From: CBDUXT01 sp965371245
GTDB taxonomy: Bacteria; Planctomycetota; Phycisphaerae; UBA1845
Assembly (NCBI GenBank): GCA_965371245.1
Contig: CBDUXT010000121.1
Coordinates: 1-14,075, forward strand
Length of the DNA stretch: 14,075 nt
Direction of reading: 5' to 3'
Below, piece by piece: positions 7,060 through 14,034 of this stretch; positions within the stretch are counted from its first letter, which is position 1; each line of letters starts with the position of its first letter. The notes beneath the pieces are model-generated. The model saw nothing but the letters and a program-made list of their open reading frames with translations. It was not told the DNA's origin and did no database searches. A program made the translations under genes and the position numbers.

Positions 7060-7896
7060 TCATGAACGCTTGCGCCCCGCGAGGAATTGCACGTAATGAA
7101 CAAGCTGCCAGATCTCCTCATCCGAAATCGCAGCCGCCGACATCGGCGTGCCGGGAATCCCGCACCGTATCCGTTTGAATATTTCCTCTTCCGACGTTCC
7201 ACCGTGGAACTCTCCGGAGGTGAGATCCCTGACTTTTATCGGTTTGCCGCGTTCGTCCAACGGCATGTCGAGGCCATCACCCCGACCCCATAGACCGTGG
7301 CAGGAAGCGCAGCTCTCCAAAAAGAGCCTCCGTCCCAGCTCGAGGTCCGCGCGGAAGCTGGCACCATGCCCCCGAATGGTCACCACCTCACCCGGCGTGA
7401 CCCGCTCCCACGCTATCTCCGCGATCTCCTCGTGAGTGGTTTCGTCATCGTCTGCGAACTCCTTCGTTAGACGGTCTTGCCATCCGAGCCGGGTGATTTC
7501 GCGCACATATTCCGCGAGAATGCGCACCTCCGTGTCCGTAAGGTTCGGGCGTGCGGGCATAGCACCGAAGTGTCGTCCGGACCCGATGGTCTGCATCAGG
7601 TCCTGTTGTGTCGGAACACCGTTGAGTGTTGAAACGTAGCGGCACTTCTCGTCCCAGAAATCGCGAGGCCGCACCCTCAGCGCAATCGCCGCAGGGCCGT
7701 TACCACGACCCTTCGCACCGTGGCACGCCACACAGTGTGCTGCGAAAAGCTCGTTTCCGTCATGCGTAGCCAGAATCTTCATCGCTGCGGTAGACGGACC
7801 CGACGCGGGCGACCGGCACGCAATCGGGCTCAAGGCAATACCAGTTGCCAAGCCACTTGCCGCGAAGACCAGTAGTGGGCCGTGCCTTCTCTTCAT
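7060..7896 (-). CDS. Diheme cytochrome c, paralogue of the C-terminal part of the hexaheme protein
   Basis: A 278-residue protein. The chosen ATG (7894-7896) lies 9 bases after GGAG and begins a signal peptide; the frame stays open back to 8103 but that part looks like untranslated leader. The signal ends near Cys27 (SPIAC), a weak lipobox, so it may be lipid-anchored. Heme sites are CVACH (55-59) and CASCH (196-200); likely axial Met113 (GAMPA) and Met252 (GTPMS). Between the domains runs an acidic linker (KEFADDDETTHEE). Blocks such as RPRDFWDEK, RYVSTLNGVPTQQDL, RDLTSGEFHGG and EEIFKRIRCGIPGTPM recur almost unchanged in the hexaheme cytochrome at 623-2296. It is the first gene of the cluster, 42 bp ahead of the cupredoxin gene. 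Confidence 0.88.
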   Translation of the reverse strand: MKRRHGPLLVFAASGLATGIALSPIACRSPASGPSTAAMKILATHDGNELFAAHCVACHGAKGRGNGPAAIALRVRPRDFWDEKCRYVSTLNGVPTQQDLMQTIGSGRHFGAMPARPNLTDTEVRILAEYVREITRLGWQDRLTKEFADDDETTHEEIAEIAWERVTPGEVVTIRGHGASFRADLELGRRLFLESCASCHGLWGRGDGLDMPLDERGKPIKVRDLTSGEFHGGTSEEEIFKRIRCGIPGTPMSAAAISDEEIWQLVHYVQFLAGRKRS

Positions 7897-7986
7897 ATCA
7901 AGCGACTCCGATTCCTCGTCCTCGTGCCCCCGTTGCGTTTTTGGCTGGAACGCCCAAACGAGGGCCAAACACCGCGTTTGCAACCT

Positions 7987-8000
7987 GCACGCGTAGGGCC
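7987..8000 (-). promoter_or_regulatory. Possible sigma-54-type promoter for the cytochrome operon
   Basis: Minus-strand GGCCCTACGCGTGC has GG and GC ten bases apart, the essential -24/-12 spacing of sigma-54 promoters, with partial agreement elsewhere (weak TTGC: GTGCA). It sits about 90 bp upstream of the first operon gene and close to the gene for an NtrC-type regulator. The match is short and could be chance, and the regulator has a degenerate sigma-54 contact motif. Confidence 0.22.
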
Positions 8001-8026
8001 GTTGCTCTCCGAGCGGCCTCCCCACC

Positions 8027-8055
8027 TTGACGTAAACCCTTTCCTCAGCAATACT
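8027..8055 (+). promoter_or_regulatory. Possible sigma-70 promoter for the sensor kinase/regulator pair
   Basis: Plus-strand TTGACG (8027-8032), a 17-base spacer, then AATACT (8050-8055). This is five of six and four of six matches to the housekeeping -35 and -10 boxes at ideal spacing, upstream of the kinase. Predicted from pattern only. Confidence 0.35.
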
Positions 8056-8076
8056 TAAGAGGACTAACCTAAGAGG
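8056..8076. promoter_or_regulatory. Direct repeat TAAGAGG in the divergent promoter region (possible operator)
   Basis: TAAGAGG occurs at 8056-8062 and again at 8070-8076, 14 bases apart start to start, with partial extension (cTTAAGAGGa / cCTAAGAGGc). It lies just downstream of the -10 box proposed for the kinase promoter and between the divergent transcription units, where an autoregulatory operator could sit. Two copies of a 7-mer are weak evidence. Confidence 0.25.
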
Positions 8077-8103
8077 CGAGCTTTTCGCAGGAATGACAAT
8101 CAT

Positions 8104-9846
8104 GTGGCCCGTTTCGCAAATCTGCGGCGCTCCTTTGTCGGATTCAACGGACCGGAGTACGATGAACGAGCGTCAGGCGGGTGCGCGAGAACGCTCCCCG
8201 ACAGTACCCGGCCTGAGCCAGCAGGCGACGGAGTAGTCCTTTTGCCAGCGACACGAAAACACGTTCTGAACATCCGGCGGATCGTCGGTGGAACGCTCGT
8301 GCTCGTTTGCCTTGGCGTCAACGTGCTTGCTGTGGTCTACGTCACGCGCGAACACAAGCTGATTGAGGAAACCATTGCGGCTACGACATCGGATCACGGA
8401 TTGGCATGGGCGCAGCTCTGTCGAGCCGGGTTACGGGCAGGTGACAACTCGGAGCTACAGCGCCTAATGGATGCGATTGGACATAGCACCGGCGTTCGCC
8501 TGGCCATGGTAGTGAGCGAGTCGGGACGGGTCTTGGCGGCGACGGACCGGTCGCGAATCGGTCGAGAACATCGCGTCGAACATGACGCAGTGCTCGGCGA
8601 AGGAACTCCAGATGACCACCGGGTAGAAGAGCTCCATCCGGAACCTACGGGTTTCTTTCACGAAGAGGGACACACATTCGAATTCGTCTTTCCTATTCGG
8701 AACGCGGACCAACACTTGGGCACGCTCATGGTCCACGTCAACACGGCGTGGGGGAATCAACAGGCCAAAGCGCTGGCGATGAAAGGGTTGGCGCTGGTTA
8801 TGACGCTGACCGCCATGGTCGGGCTCGCTGCCTTCGCCCTCGACCGGCGACTCCGTAGGGCCGTCAAGGCGCTCATCGCCGCAACGCAGGCCATCGCGAA
8901 GGGTGAGCGAGCCCCCGAAGTGTACGTCGGAACCGGCGACGGGCTGGACATCCTCGGAGATAGCGTCAAGCAGATGGCGGAGGCGCTTAAGGATACGGAA
9001 GAGCGGGTGACCCACTGGCATCGGGAGCTGGAGACGACAATCGCAGACCGGACCGCGCAACTCGAGGAGTCGCAACAGCTGCTTGCCGAGCGAGAGAAAA
9101 TGGCTGCGTTGGGACTGATGGCGGCGGGGATCGTTCACGAGGTGGGCAATCCGTTGGCGGCCATGTCCGCGATCGTGCAACGGATGGGACGCACCACCGA
9201 CACAAGAATCGCCGAGAGATGTCGCACACTGCACGAACAGATTGAGCGGATCAATCGAATCGTGAGTGACATGCGCCAAGTGGCGGGATCGACATCGTCC
9301 GACGGATCATCGACAAATCTCAACGAGATCATTGGGGTTGCAGTTAAGGTCGCAAGGTACGATCCCCGCGCGAAGAGGATAGAGATCCTGTCGGATCTGA
9401 CCCCGGACGTGCCCAGGATCCCCGGGGAGCCCGACCGGTGGCAGCAGGTCTTTCTCAACCTTATCATTAACGCTCTCGAGGCGATGCCACACGGAGGGCA
9501 GCTCACCATAGCCAGCTCCATCGATGAACGACAGGTTGAGATTGTTTTCCGTGATTCCGGGCTCGGCATGAGCGTCGCACAGATTCGCAAGGTGTACCAT
9601 CCTTTCTATACAACCAAGAAACATGGTGGGATGGGGCTCGGTTTGTCGGTTTGTCAAAGCATCGTCAGAAGCTTTGGCGGTGATATTGAGGTTCACAGCG
9701 AAGTGGATAAGGGAACCGAGTTTCGGATCACCGTTCCGTTCTGCAGGAAGGGCCCCGAAACCGCGTCTTCGCGCACAATCGGTGCAGATGATCGCGGGGA
9801 AACCACCGCGCGGCCCGGCTCGGATGCAAACCGGATGAGAGGCTAA
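8104..9846 (+). CDS. Membrane-bound sensor histidine kinase (NtrB/ZraS-like)
   Basis: 580 residues from GTG 8104. A TTG at 8242, 8 bases after GGAG, would start just ahead of the first membrane helix and may be the true start, because the first 46 residues look non-coding. Order: TM1 (about 57-79), periplasmic domain (about 83-222), TM2 (about 227-246), HAMP and coiled coil (247-330), DHp box with phospho-acceptor His345 (GIVHEVGNPL), N box (NLIINALEA, about 452-460), G1 (DSGLGM, 484-489), F (HPFYTTKK) and G2 (GMGLGL, 509-514). All catalytic boxes are intact. The periplasmic loop at 157-190 carries six His among many acidic residues, which suggests metal sensing, as in ZraS/CopS-type kinases. 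It lies 8 bp ahead of its regulator and divergent from the cytochrome operon. Confidence 0.9.
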   Translation: MARFANLRRSFVGFNGPEYDERASGGCARTLPDSTRPEPAGDGVVLLPATRKHVLNIRRIVGGTLVLVCLGVNVLAVVYVTREHKLIEETIAATTSDHGLAWAQLCRAGLRAGDNSELQRLMDAIGHSTGVRLAMVVSESGRVLAATDRSRIGREHRVEHDAVLGEGTPDDHRVEELHPEPTGFFHEEGHTFEFVFPIRNADQHLGTLMVHVNTAWGNQQAKALAMKGLALVMTLTAMVGLAAFALDRRLRRAVKALIAATQAIAKGERAPEVYVGTGDGLDILGDSVKQMAEALKDTEERVTHWHRELETTIADRTAQLEESQQLLAEREKMAALGLMAAGIVHEVGNPLAAMSAIVQRMGRTTDTRIAERCRTLHEQIERINRIVSDMRQVAGSTSSDGSSTNLNEIIGVAVKVARYDPRAKRIEILSDLTPDVPRIPGEPDRWQQVFLNLIINALEAMPHGGQLTIASSIDERQVEIVFRDSGLGMSVAQIRKVYHPFYTTKKHGGMGLGLSVCQSIVRSFGGDIEVHSEVDKGTEFRITVPFCRKGPETASSRTIGADDRGETTARPGSDANRMRG

Positions 9847-9854
9847 GCAACCCG

Positions 9855-11222
9855 ATGCCGCGCGAGATCTTGATCGTGGAAGATGAGCGGGCGATCCGAG
9901 AGGAGCTCGCCGATTTCTTACGAGAGGAGGGATTCTCATGTGTGCTGGCGGCCACCGGCGAAGAGGGAATCGCCCACGCGGGGGAACGCGATTTCGACGC
10001 CATCCTCCTGGACATCCGACTTCCAGACGTAACGGGGATCGAGGTTCTTGAGCGCCTGCGCAGTGTTACTCCCGAATCGCACGTTCTGATCATGACGGCC
10101 CATCCGTCGGTCGAGACCGTGGTGTCCGCTCTGAGGCTCGGCGCTATCGACTACGTGACCAAGCCGCTGATCCTCGAGGATCTTCTCCACAAAGTCCGAC
10201 ACCTGATCGATTTCCGTGCTCAAGAGATGGACATCCGGTGGTATCGGCATCAGCTTCGGGCTGGGCACGACATCGCAAACATGATTGGCAAGTCGGAGCG
10301 GATGAAAGCTGTCTATCACCTCGTAGAGAGGGTTTCCGGAACGGAATCACTCGTGCTGGTCACTGGCGAGAGCGGGACGGGAAAGGCATCAATCGCCAAT
10401 GCGATCCACCATGATGGACCGCGGCGAGACCGGCGATTTGTTCCGCTGAATTGTGCAGAGATAGCGGCTCCGTTGCTGGAATTGCAGATGTTTGGCCAAA
10501 TGAAAGACGCGCTGACCGGCACCAATGCTGCCGCGGAAGGTCTGTTCATGACAGCAGACAAGGGTACGCTTTTTCTCGATGAAGTTGGCGACCTTCCGTT
10601 GGAGCTTCAGCCAAAACTGCTTCGGGCGATCGACGAACAGGCCATTCGTCCCGTCGGCGCGACGGAGCCGATCCAGGTGGACGTTCGGATTATCGCCTCA
10701 ACCCATATCGACTTGGAGACGGCCGTTCGCGAAGGCCGTTTTCGGGAGGATCTATTCTATCGTTTGTCCGTCGTGACCATCGCCCTTCCGCCTCTTAGAG
10801 ATCGACCGGAGGATATCCCGTCTCTCGTCGATCATTTCATTGCGAAGCTTAATCCCAAACTCCGGCGCCAGATACGAGGTGTAACGAACGAGGCACTTCG
10901 GCGGCTGCTTCGCTACGCGTGGAAGGGCAATGTGAGGGAACTTCAGAACGTCATCGAACGGGCGATGATCCTTGAGGAAACCGACCTCATCACGCCTGTG
11001 TCTTTTCCTTCCAACCTCGTGGAACAAACCCACCCGGCCGAGACGGTAGGACCGCTCAAGGATGCGGTTCACAGGTTCGAACACGAGTACATCACTCGCA
11101 TTCTGGACGCCACGAACGGCGACAAGCAACTCACCGCTGAGCTCCTTGGCGTCAGTGTGAGCTCCATCTATCGAAGGCTACAAGCCTTTCAAGACGCAGT
11201 AGCAACCAGCGGCGGAGACTGA
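9855..11222 (+). CDS. NtrC-family response regulator with degenerate GAFTGA motif
   Basis: 455 residues; ATG 9855 lies 8 bases after the kinase stop with no strong ribosome site, so translation is probably coupled. Receiver domain 1-120: acidic pocket E9/D10, phospho-acceptor Asp53 (LLDIRLPD), Thr81 and Lys103. AAA+ domain about 140-370: Walker A GESGTGK (171-177), Walker B TLFLDE (238-243), arginine-finger region GRFREDLFYRL and sensor II GNVRELQN, all intact. A Fis-type helix-turn-helix (about 411-445, LTAELLGVSVSSIYRRLQ) ends the protein. The loop that contacts sigma-54, normally GAFTGA, reads DALTGT (218-223) and the preceding FGHEK reads FGQMK, so sigma-54 activation is doubtful. Target is presumably the divergent cytochrome operon. 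Confidence 0.9.
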   Translation: MPREILIVEDERAIREELADFLREEGFSCVLAATGEEGIAHAGERDFDAILLDIRLPDVTGIEVLERLRSVTPESHVLIMTAHPSVETVVSALRLGAIDYVTKPLILEDLLHKVRHLIDFRAQEMDIRWYRHQLRAGHDIANMIGKSERMKAVYHLVERVSGTESLVLVTGESGTGKASIANAIHHDGPRRDRRFVPLNCAEIAAPLLELQMFGQMKDALTGTNAAAEGLFMTADKGTLFLDEVGDLPLELQPKLLRAIDEQAIRPVGATEPIQVDVRIIASTHIDLETAVREGRFREDLFYRLSVVTIALPPLRDRPEDIPSLVDHFIAKLNPKLRRQIRGVTNEALRRLLRYAWKGNVRELQNVIERAMILEETDLITPVSFPSNLVEQTHPAETVGPLKDAVHRFEHEYITRILDATNGDKQLTAELLGVSVSSIYRRLQAFQDAVATSGGD

Positions 11223-11609
11223 TCGTCTTGGATCACATGACCGTTGTGGGCAGAACTCGTGCAAAGCTCGGTTGGCCTTCACCTGACACGCTCGAAGCCG
11301 ATCCCCGCAAGGTGCCGCGTACTTCATGTACCTTGAGAATGTGATCGCGTGGTTGGGTGACGAGACGCTGGAGAGCACCGACGCCGACGAGAAGGCTCGG
11401 CTTGCGGCGACGGAAGCGAGGGCGCCAGGCGTGCTGAAGCGGTATCAGGCGATGAGTCGGGCGTGAGGATGGACGCCATGCTCGGCCGAGGTTGACGGCG
11501 CCAAGAGGCCTCAGCACGCCGGCGCCAGGGCTGCTGGCCAAGTGCGACTTCCAGGGCGAACAGTACGGATACTGAGAGGGTCGAACACTAAACGCGGGAG
11601 CGATACCTA
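11223..11609. other. Gap of 387 bp without a convincing gene; remnant-like short frames
   Basis: No intact gene is seen between the regulator and the HEPN-type gene. The plus strand holds a 46-codon frame (ATG 11326 to TGA 11466, AWLGDETLESTDADEKARLA and onward) with protein-like composition, and an adjacent out-of-frame run (DTLEADPRKVPR) just upstream, as if one small gene had been broken by a frameshift. No family is recognised. A further short frame ends at 11575 (AKCDFQGEQYGY). No clear rho-independent terminator follows the regulator. Confidence 0.4.
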
Positions 11610-12992
11610 ATGCCGAGTCCGATGTTTTGGGAGGCCATGCCGGTCGAATTGGACCCGTTCTATCGCACGAATCAGGTCAATGAAGCCGTATGCCTCTACA
11701 GCGGACCACTTGACTTGATCGACGATGACCAAGTCGCGTCCGGGAACGGCAGTATCCAACTGGTGTGGCTACCGGTTCCTCAAATCAGGTTCCAGATGGA
11801 TGTGCCTAATTGGTCGCCTAAGCTCGGCCCACTTCGCTTGCCGAGCGGCGTGTTGAAGATGATCGATGGCCGATCGGTGGACGTACACGTTACTGGTATC
11901 AACCTCAGCGGTGGCGAGAATTCCACGGTGCCGACGTTCGAGGGGATCGGGGAGGCCGTGAAATTTGTGTGTGGTGATCCGATCGTACGTGTCACGTTCC
12001 ACGTGCCCAACTTCCCAAGTTTCGTGGGCTCGAGTATTCGCGACGAATCTGGCCGACAACGCCGACTAGCCCGCGCGGTCATGGAGGGCGATGGCTGGCG
12101 AGTTACGCTCGACGGGCTACCGCGTGACGGCGATATGAGAGAAGAGAGCTTCGGATCGCAGATCAAAAGGGCGGGTGGCTTTGGGATTACGCACGTCGGT
12201 AGGATTGAACGAAGTGATGGAAGCGAGTTTTCCGCTACCGACGCCGGGCAACTCGACGAAGCGTTGTCATGGTTCCTTTCGTTTTGTCGCGGAAGTTGGG
12301 TCGGGCCTGTGTTGGCGGTCGGGTTTGATGTAGACGGGAAGCGGGTTTGGGAAGAGTGGCGACTGCGAAAAATCGAGCGCTGGCGGTGCGTGGGATCGTG
12401 GTTTGATTCGCTGTCATGCGTCGGCCTTGTCGAAGCCTTTCCGGGGTTCTCTCGGAGATGGAAGGACGAAACATGGAACGAGCCGATTCGACTTGCGTTG
12501 CACTGGTACGTGGAGAGCAACATGTGTTCCGGGGGAGTCGAAGGTGGCACGATTCTGACGCAGGCGGCGTTCGAGTTGCTTGCGTGGACGTTGCTTGTTG
12601 AGGACCAAGAGTCCTTGAGTGAGGCCGAGTTCAAGAAGCTCCCGGCCTCCGACCAATTGAGGCTGCTTCTGTCGTCATGCGGAATCCCGCCGACAATACC
12701 GACGTCGATGTGCGCACTTACGCAGGCGGCTGCTGCGTATAACTGGAAGGACGGTCCACAGGCGATCACGGGCGTCCGGAATGCGTTGGTCCACGCGAGC
12801 CCCAAGAACCGAAAGAGAGTCCTGGGAGCCGATACCGGCGTGAGGTATGAGGCGTGGTGGCTTGGGCTCTGGTACCTCGAACTGGTGTTGCTACGGCTCT
12901 TTGACTTCCAGGGGAAGTACTCGGACCGGCTTGTGCAGGAGGGTTTGACGGGTCAGGAAGTCAAGTTTGTGCCGTGGGCCACGACCGCGTGA
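11610..12992 (+). CDS. Uncharacterised protein with C-terminal HEPN-like Rx4H motif
   Basis: 460 residues. ATG 11610 lies 9 bases after GGGAG. No signal peptide or membrane helix, so it should be cytosolic. Residues 1-220 look beta-rich. A middle block with GSWVGPVLAVGFDVDGKRVW and SWFDSL recalls the central domain of YopA-like/ApeA-like proteins, from memory only. The C-terminal third is helical and contains RNALVH (Arg390 to His395), the Rx4-6H signature of HEPN domains, followed by a long helix (EAWWLGLWYLELVLLRLFDF). HEPN proteins of this build are often RNases in toxin or anti-phage systems. It has no visible antitoxin or nucleotidyltransferase partner and lies between mobile-element remnants, which fits an accessory gene. 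Function is inferred from the motif and not established. Confidence 0.72.
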   Translation: MPSPMFWEAMPVELDPFYRTNQVNEAVCLYSGPLDLIDDDQVASGNGSIQLVWLPVPQIRFQMDVPNWSPKLGPLRLPSGVLKMIDGRSVDVHVTGINLSGGENSTVPTFEGIGEAVKFVCGDPIVRVTFHVPNFPSFVGSSIRDESGRQRRLARAVMEGDGWRVTLDGLPRDGDMREESFGSQIKRAGGFGITHVGRIERSDGSEFSATDAGQLDEALSWFLSFCRGSWVGPVLAVGFDVDGKRVWEEWRLRKIERWRCVGSWFDSLSCVGLVEAFPGFSRRWKDETWNEPIRLALHWYVESNMCSGGVEGGTILTQAAFELLAWTLLVEDQESLSEAEFKKLPASDQLRLLLSSCGIPPTIPTSMCALTQAAAAYNWKDGPQAITGVRNALVHASPKNRKRVLGADTGVRYEAWWLGLWYLELVLLRLFDFQGKYSDRLVQEGLTGQEVKFVPWATTA

Positions 12993-13068
12993 CTGCGCCA
13001 ATACTCGAAACGATCACCGCCAGCGATCGCCAACATGAGCGGGCCGTACCGGGGCGCAGGACGCCGAC

Positions 13069-13419
13069 ATGATCCGCAAGGCCACCATCGTCGTGTGTAT
13101 CATCGTCGCTGCCGGGATGACGGTGCTCGGAATCATCCGGCCTGAGACGCCGGACTATCAGCTCTGGCTCGGCGACGGGTTCCTGTTCGTCACGATCCAG
13201 CGAGACCTCGAGAGCACCGCAACGTGGGCCGGGGTGGAAGGAGACACCTTCCCCGGTTTCGCGTACGGCCGCATCCACGCCATGGGCGGACAGGACACGC
13301 TGATCCTGGGCGTTGCGACATGGGCACTCGTGGTGCTCTTCGGCTTCCCGTGGATGGACCTCTGTAGCTTAACGGCAACCTCGAAGGCGCCTTTCGGGTG
13401 GCGTAGTTCGCGGTTGTAG
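13069..13419 (+). CDS. Small membrane protein, probably 3'-truncated
   Basis: 116 residues from ATG 13069, 8 bases after AGGA. An N-terminal helix (about 5-22, IVVCIIVAAGMTVLGII), a soluble middle part with several Trp/Gly (YQLWLGDGFLFVT ... GFAYGR) and a second hydrophobic stretch (about 81-93, LGVATWALVVLFGFP). Small planctomycete membrane proteins of this look usually continue after the second helix with a basic stretch and a Cys-rich knuckle (from memory). Here the second helix stops and the last 24 residues (from about 13350) are instead antisense to a decayed integrase. The native 3' end therefore seems replaced by mobile DNA. No function can be assigned. Confidence 0.5.
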   Translation: MIRKATIVVCIIVAAGMTVLGIIRPETPDYQLWLGDGFLFVTIQRDLESTATWAGVEGDTFPGFAYGRIHAMGGQDTLILGVATWALVVLFGFPWMDLCSLTATSKAPFGWRSSRL

Positions 13420-13806
13420 GTGGCGGCCGGGGGTTGCGCTTCCGAAACCATGTCATGTCGTTCGACGCTTCGGACCGGCTGATCTCGTGGAGGCACGTGT
13501 CGCCGCCCATGCGATCGCGGAACCTCTTCCATGGCGTAGTGTAGGCTTGGAGCGTCGTTCGTCGCCACCGCTGTCCAGTTGGACCGACACGGTTTCAAGC
13601 AGCTCCGCGATGCATGCCGCCAGCGTGATGTCACCAGCACGGGCGGAGTCTGCCGGTACGGACTTCGCGCGAGTGAGCACCTCGGCCGCTTTGCGGTTCG
13701 AGGCAAGCCACTTCTTGAGGTCGTCGGGGATCGGTGTGCGGTCGCGCTGGCAATCGATCATATCCCGGATGCGGGCTGCGAGCTTCGTTTTCTCTTGCGT
13801 TGCCAC
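13360..13806 (-). pseudogene. Tyrosine recombinase/integrase, N-terminal part, multiply frameshifted
   Basis: The minus strand from GTG 13804-13806 reads an integrase-like N-terminus (RTPIPDDLKKWLASN, then ITLAACIAELLE) in one frame until about 13565. Protein-like blocks then continue in the two other frames: LHYAMEEV, then RDRMGGDTCLHEISRSE, then PPAATYNRELRHPKGAFEVAVKLQ. The last block matches the TxNRELxxLKxAFxLAVK signature that ends the SAM-like core-binding domain of site-specific integrases. At least three frame changes are needed to join the blocks, and the catalytic domain (R...HxxR...Y) is absent: the similarity stops near 13360 where the small membrane protein begins. A dead remnant of an integrated element. 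Confidence 0.65.
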
Positions 13807-13808
13807 CG

Positions 13809-13826
13809 GTGCCAGAAGTCTGGCAC
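13809..13826. repeat. Inverted repeat GTGCCAGA-AG-TCTGGCAC
   Basis: A perfect 8-base inverted repeat with a 2-base spacer lies 3 bases upstream of the putative GTG of the decayed integrase. A related arrangement (GGTGCCA ... GTGCCAGTCTA) occurs near 13969-13992. The position and symmetry fit an operator or a recombinase arm or core site; too short for a transcription terminator and without a T run. Confidence 0.4.
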
Positions 13827-14002
13827 GATACTTCGGTAGGAGACATCAAGCCAGGTCTTGTTGCCGCGGACCTATGTTCGATGGGTTGGTCGTGCCAGGG
13901 TCATCCTTTCACGAACATCGTGCTAGATCGAAGAGCACAGTTGGCTGCTCAGCGAGCCAACCCCGGAATGGTGCCAAGACTGTGCCAGTCTAAAGGGCAC
14001 CT

Positions 14003-14034
14003 CTAGTTGGCGCAGCGCGACGCTAGTTGGCGCA
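14003..14034. repeat. Direct repeat CTAGTTGGCGCA, two copies 20 bp apart
   Basis: CTAGTTGGCGCA occurs at 14003-14014 and 14023-14034, exactly 20 bases (about two helical turns) apart, followed by AT-containing sequence at the window edge. Iteron-like spacing suggests binding sites for a protein on one face of DNA. More copies may follow outside the window. Confidence 0.45.

Noticed and set aside
7938..7968. Imperfect TTTGGC ... GCCAAA inverted repeat in the operon leader
   Set aside because: Six-base arms with a long loop and no T run; too weak to call a terminator, riboswitch or operator.
7897..8103. Longer N-terminus (69 extra residues) for the diheme cytochrome, starting at 8103
   Set aside because: The internal ATG at 7896 has a GGAG site at good spacing and begins a signal peptide; the extension reads like leader and would overlap the promoter region.
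8464..9279. 271-residue minus-strand frame opposite the sensor kinase
   Set aside because: The plus strand encodes all kinase boxes in order; the antisense frame has no recognisable domain.
11780..12805. 341-residue minus-strand frame opposite the HEPN-type gene
   Set aside because: Ser/Pro/Thr-rich composition typical of antisense reading; the plus frame has a ribosome site and a coherent fold pattern.
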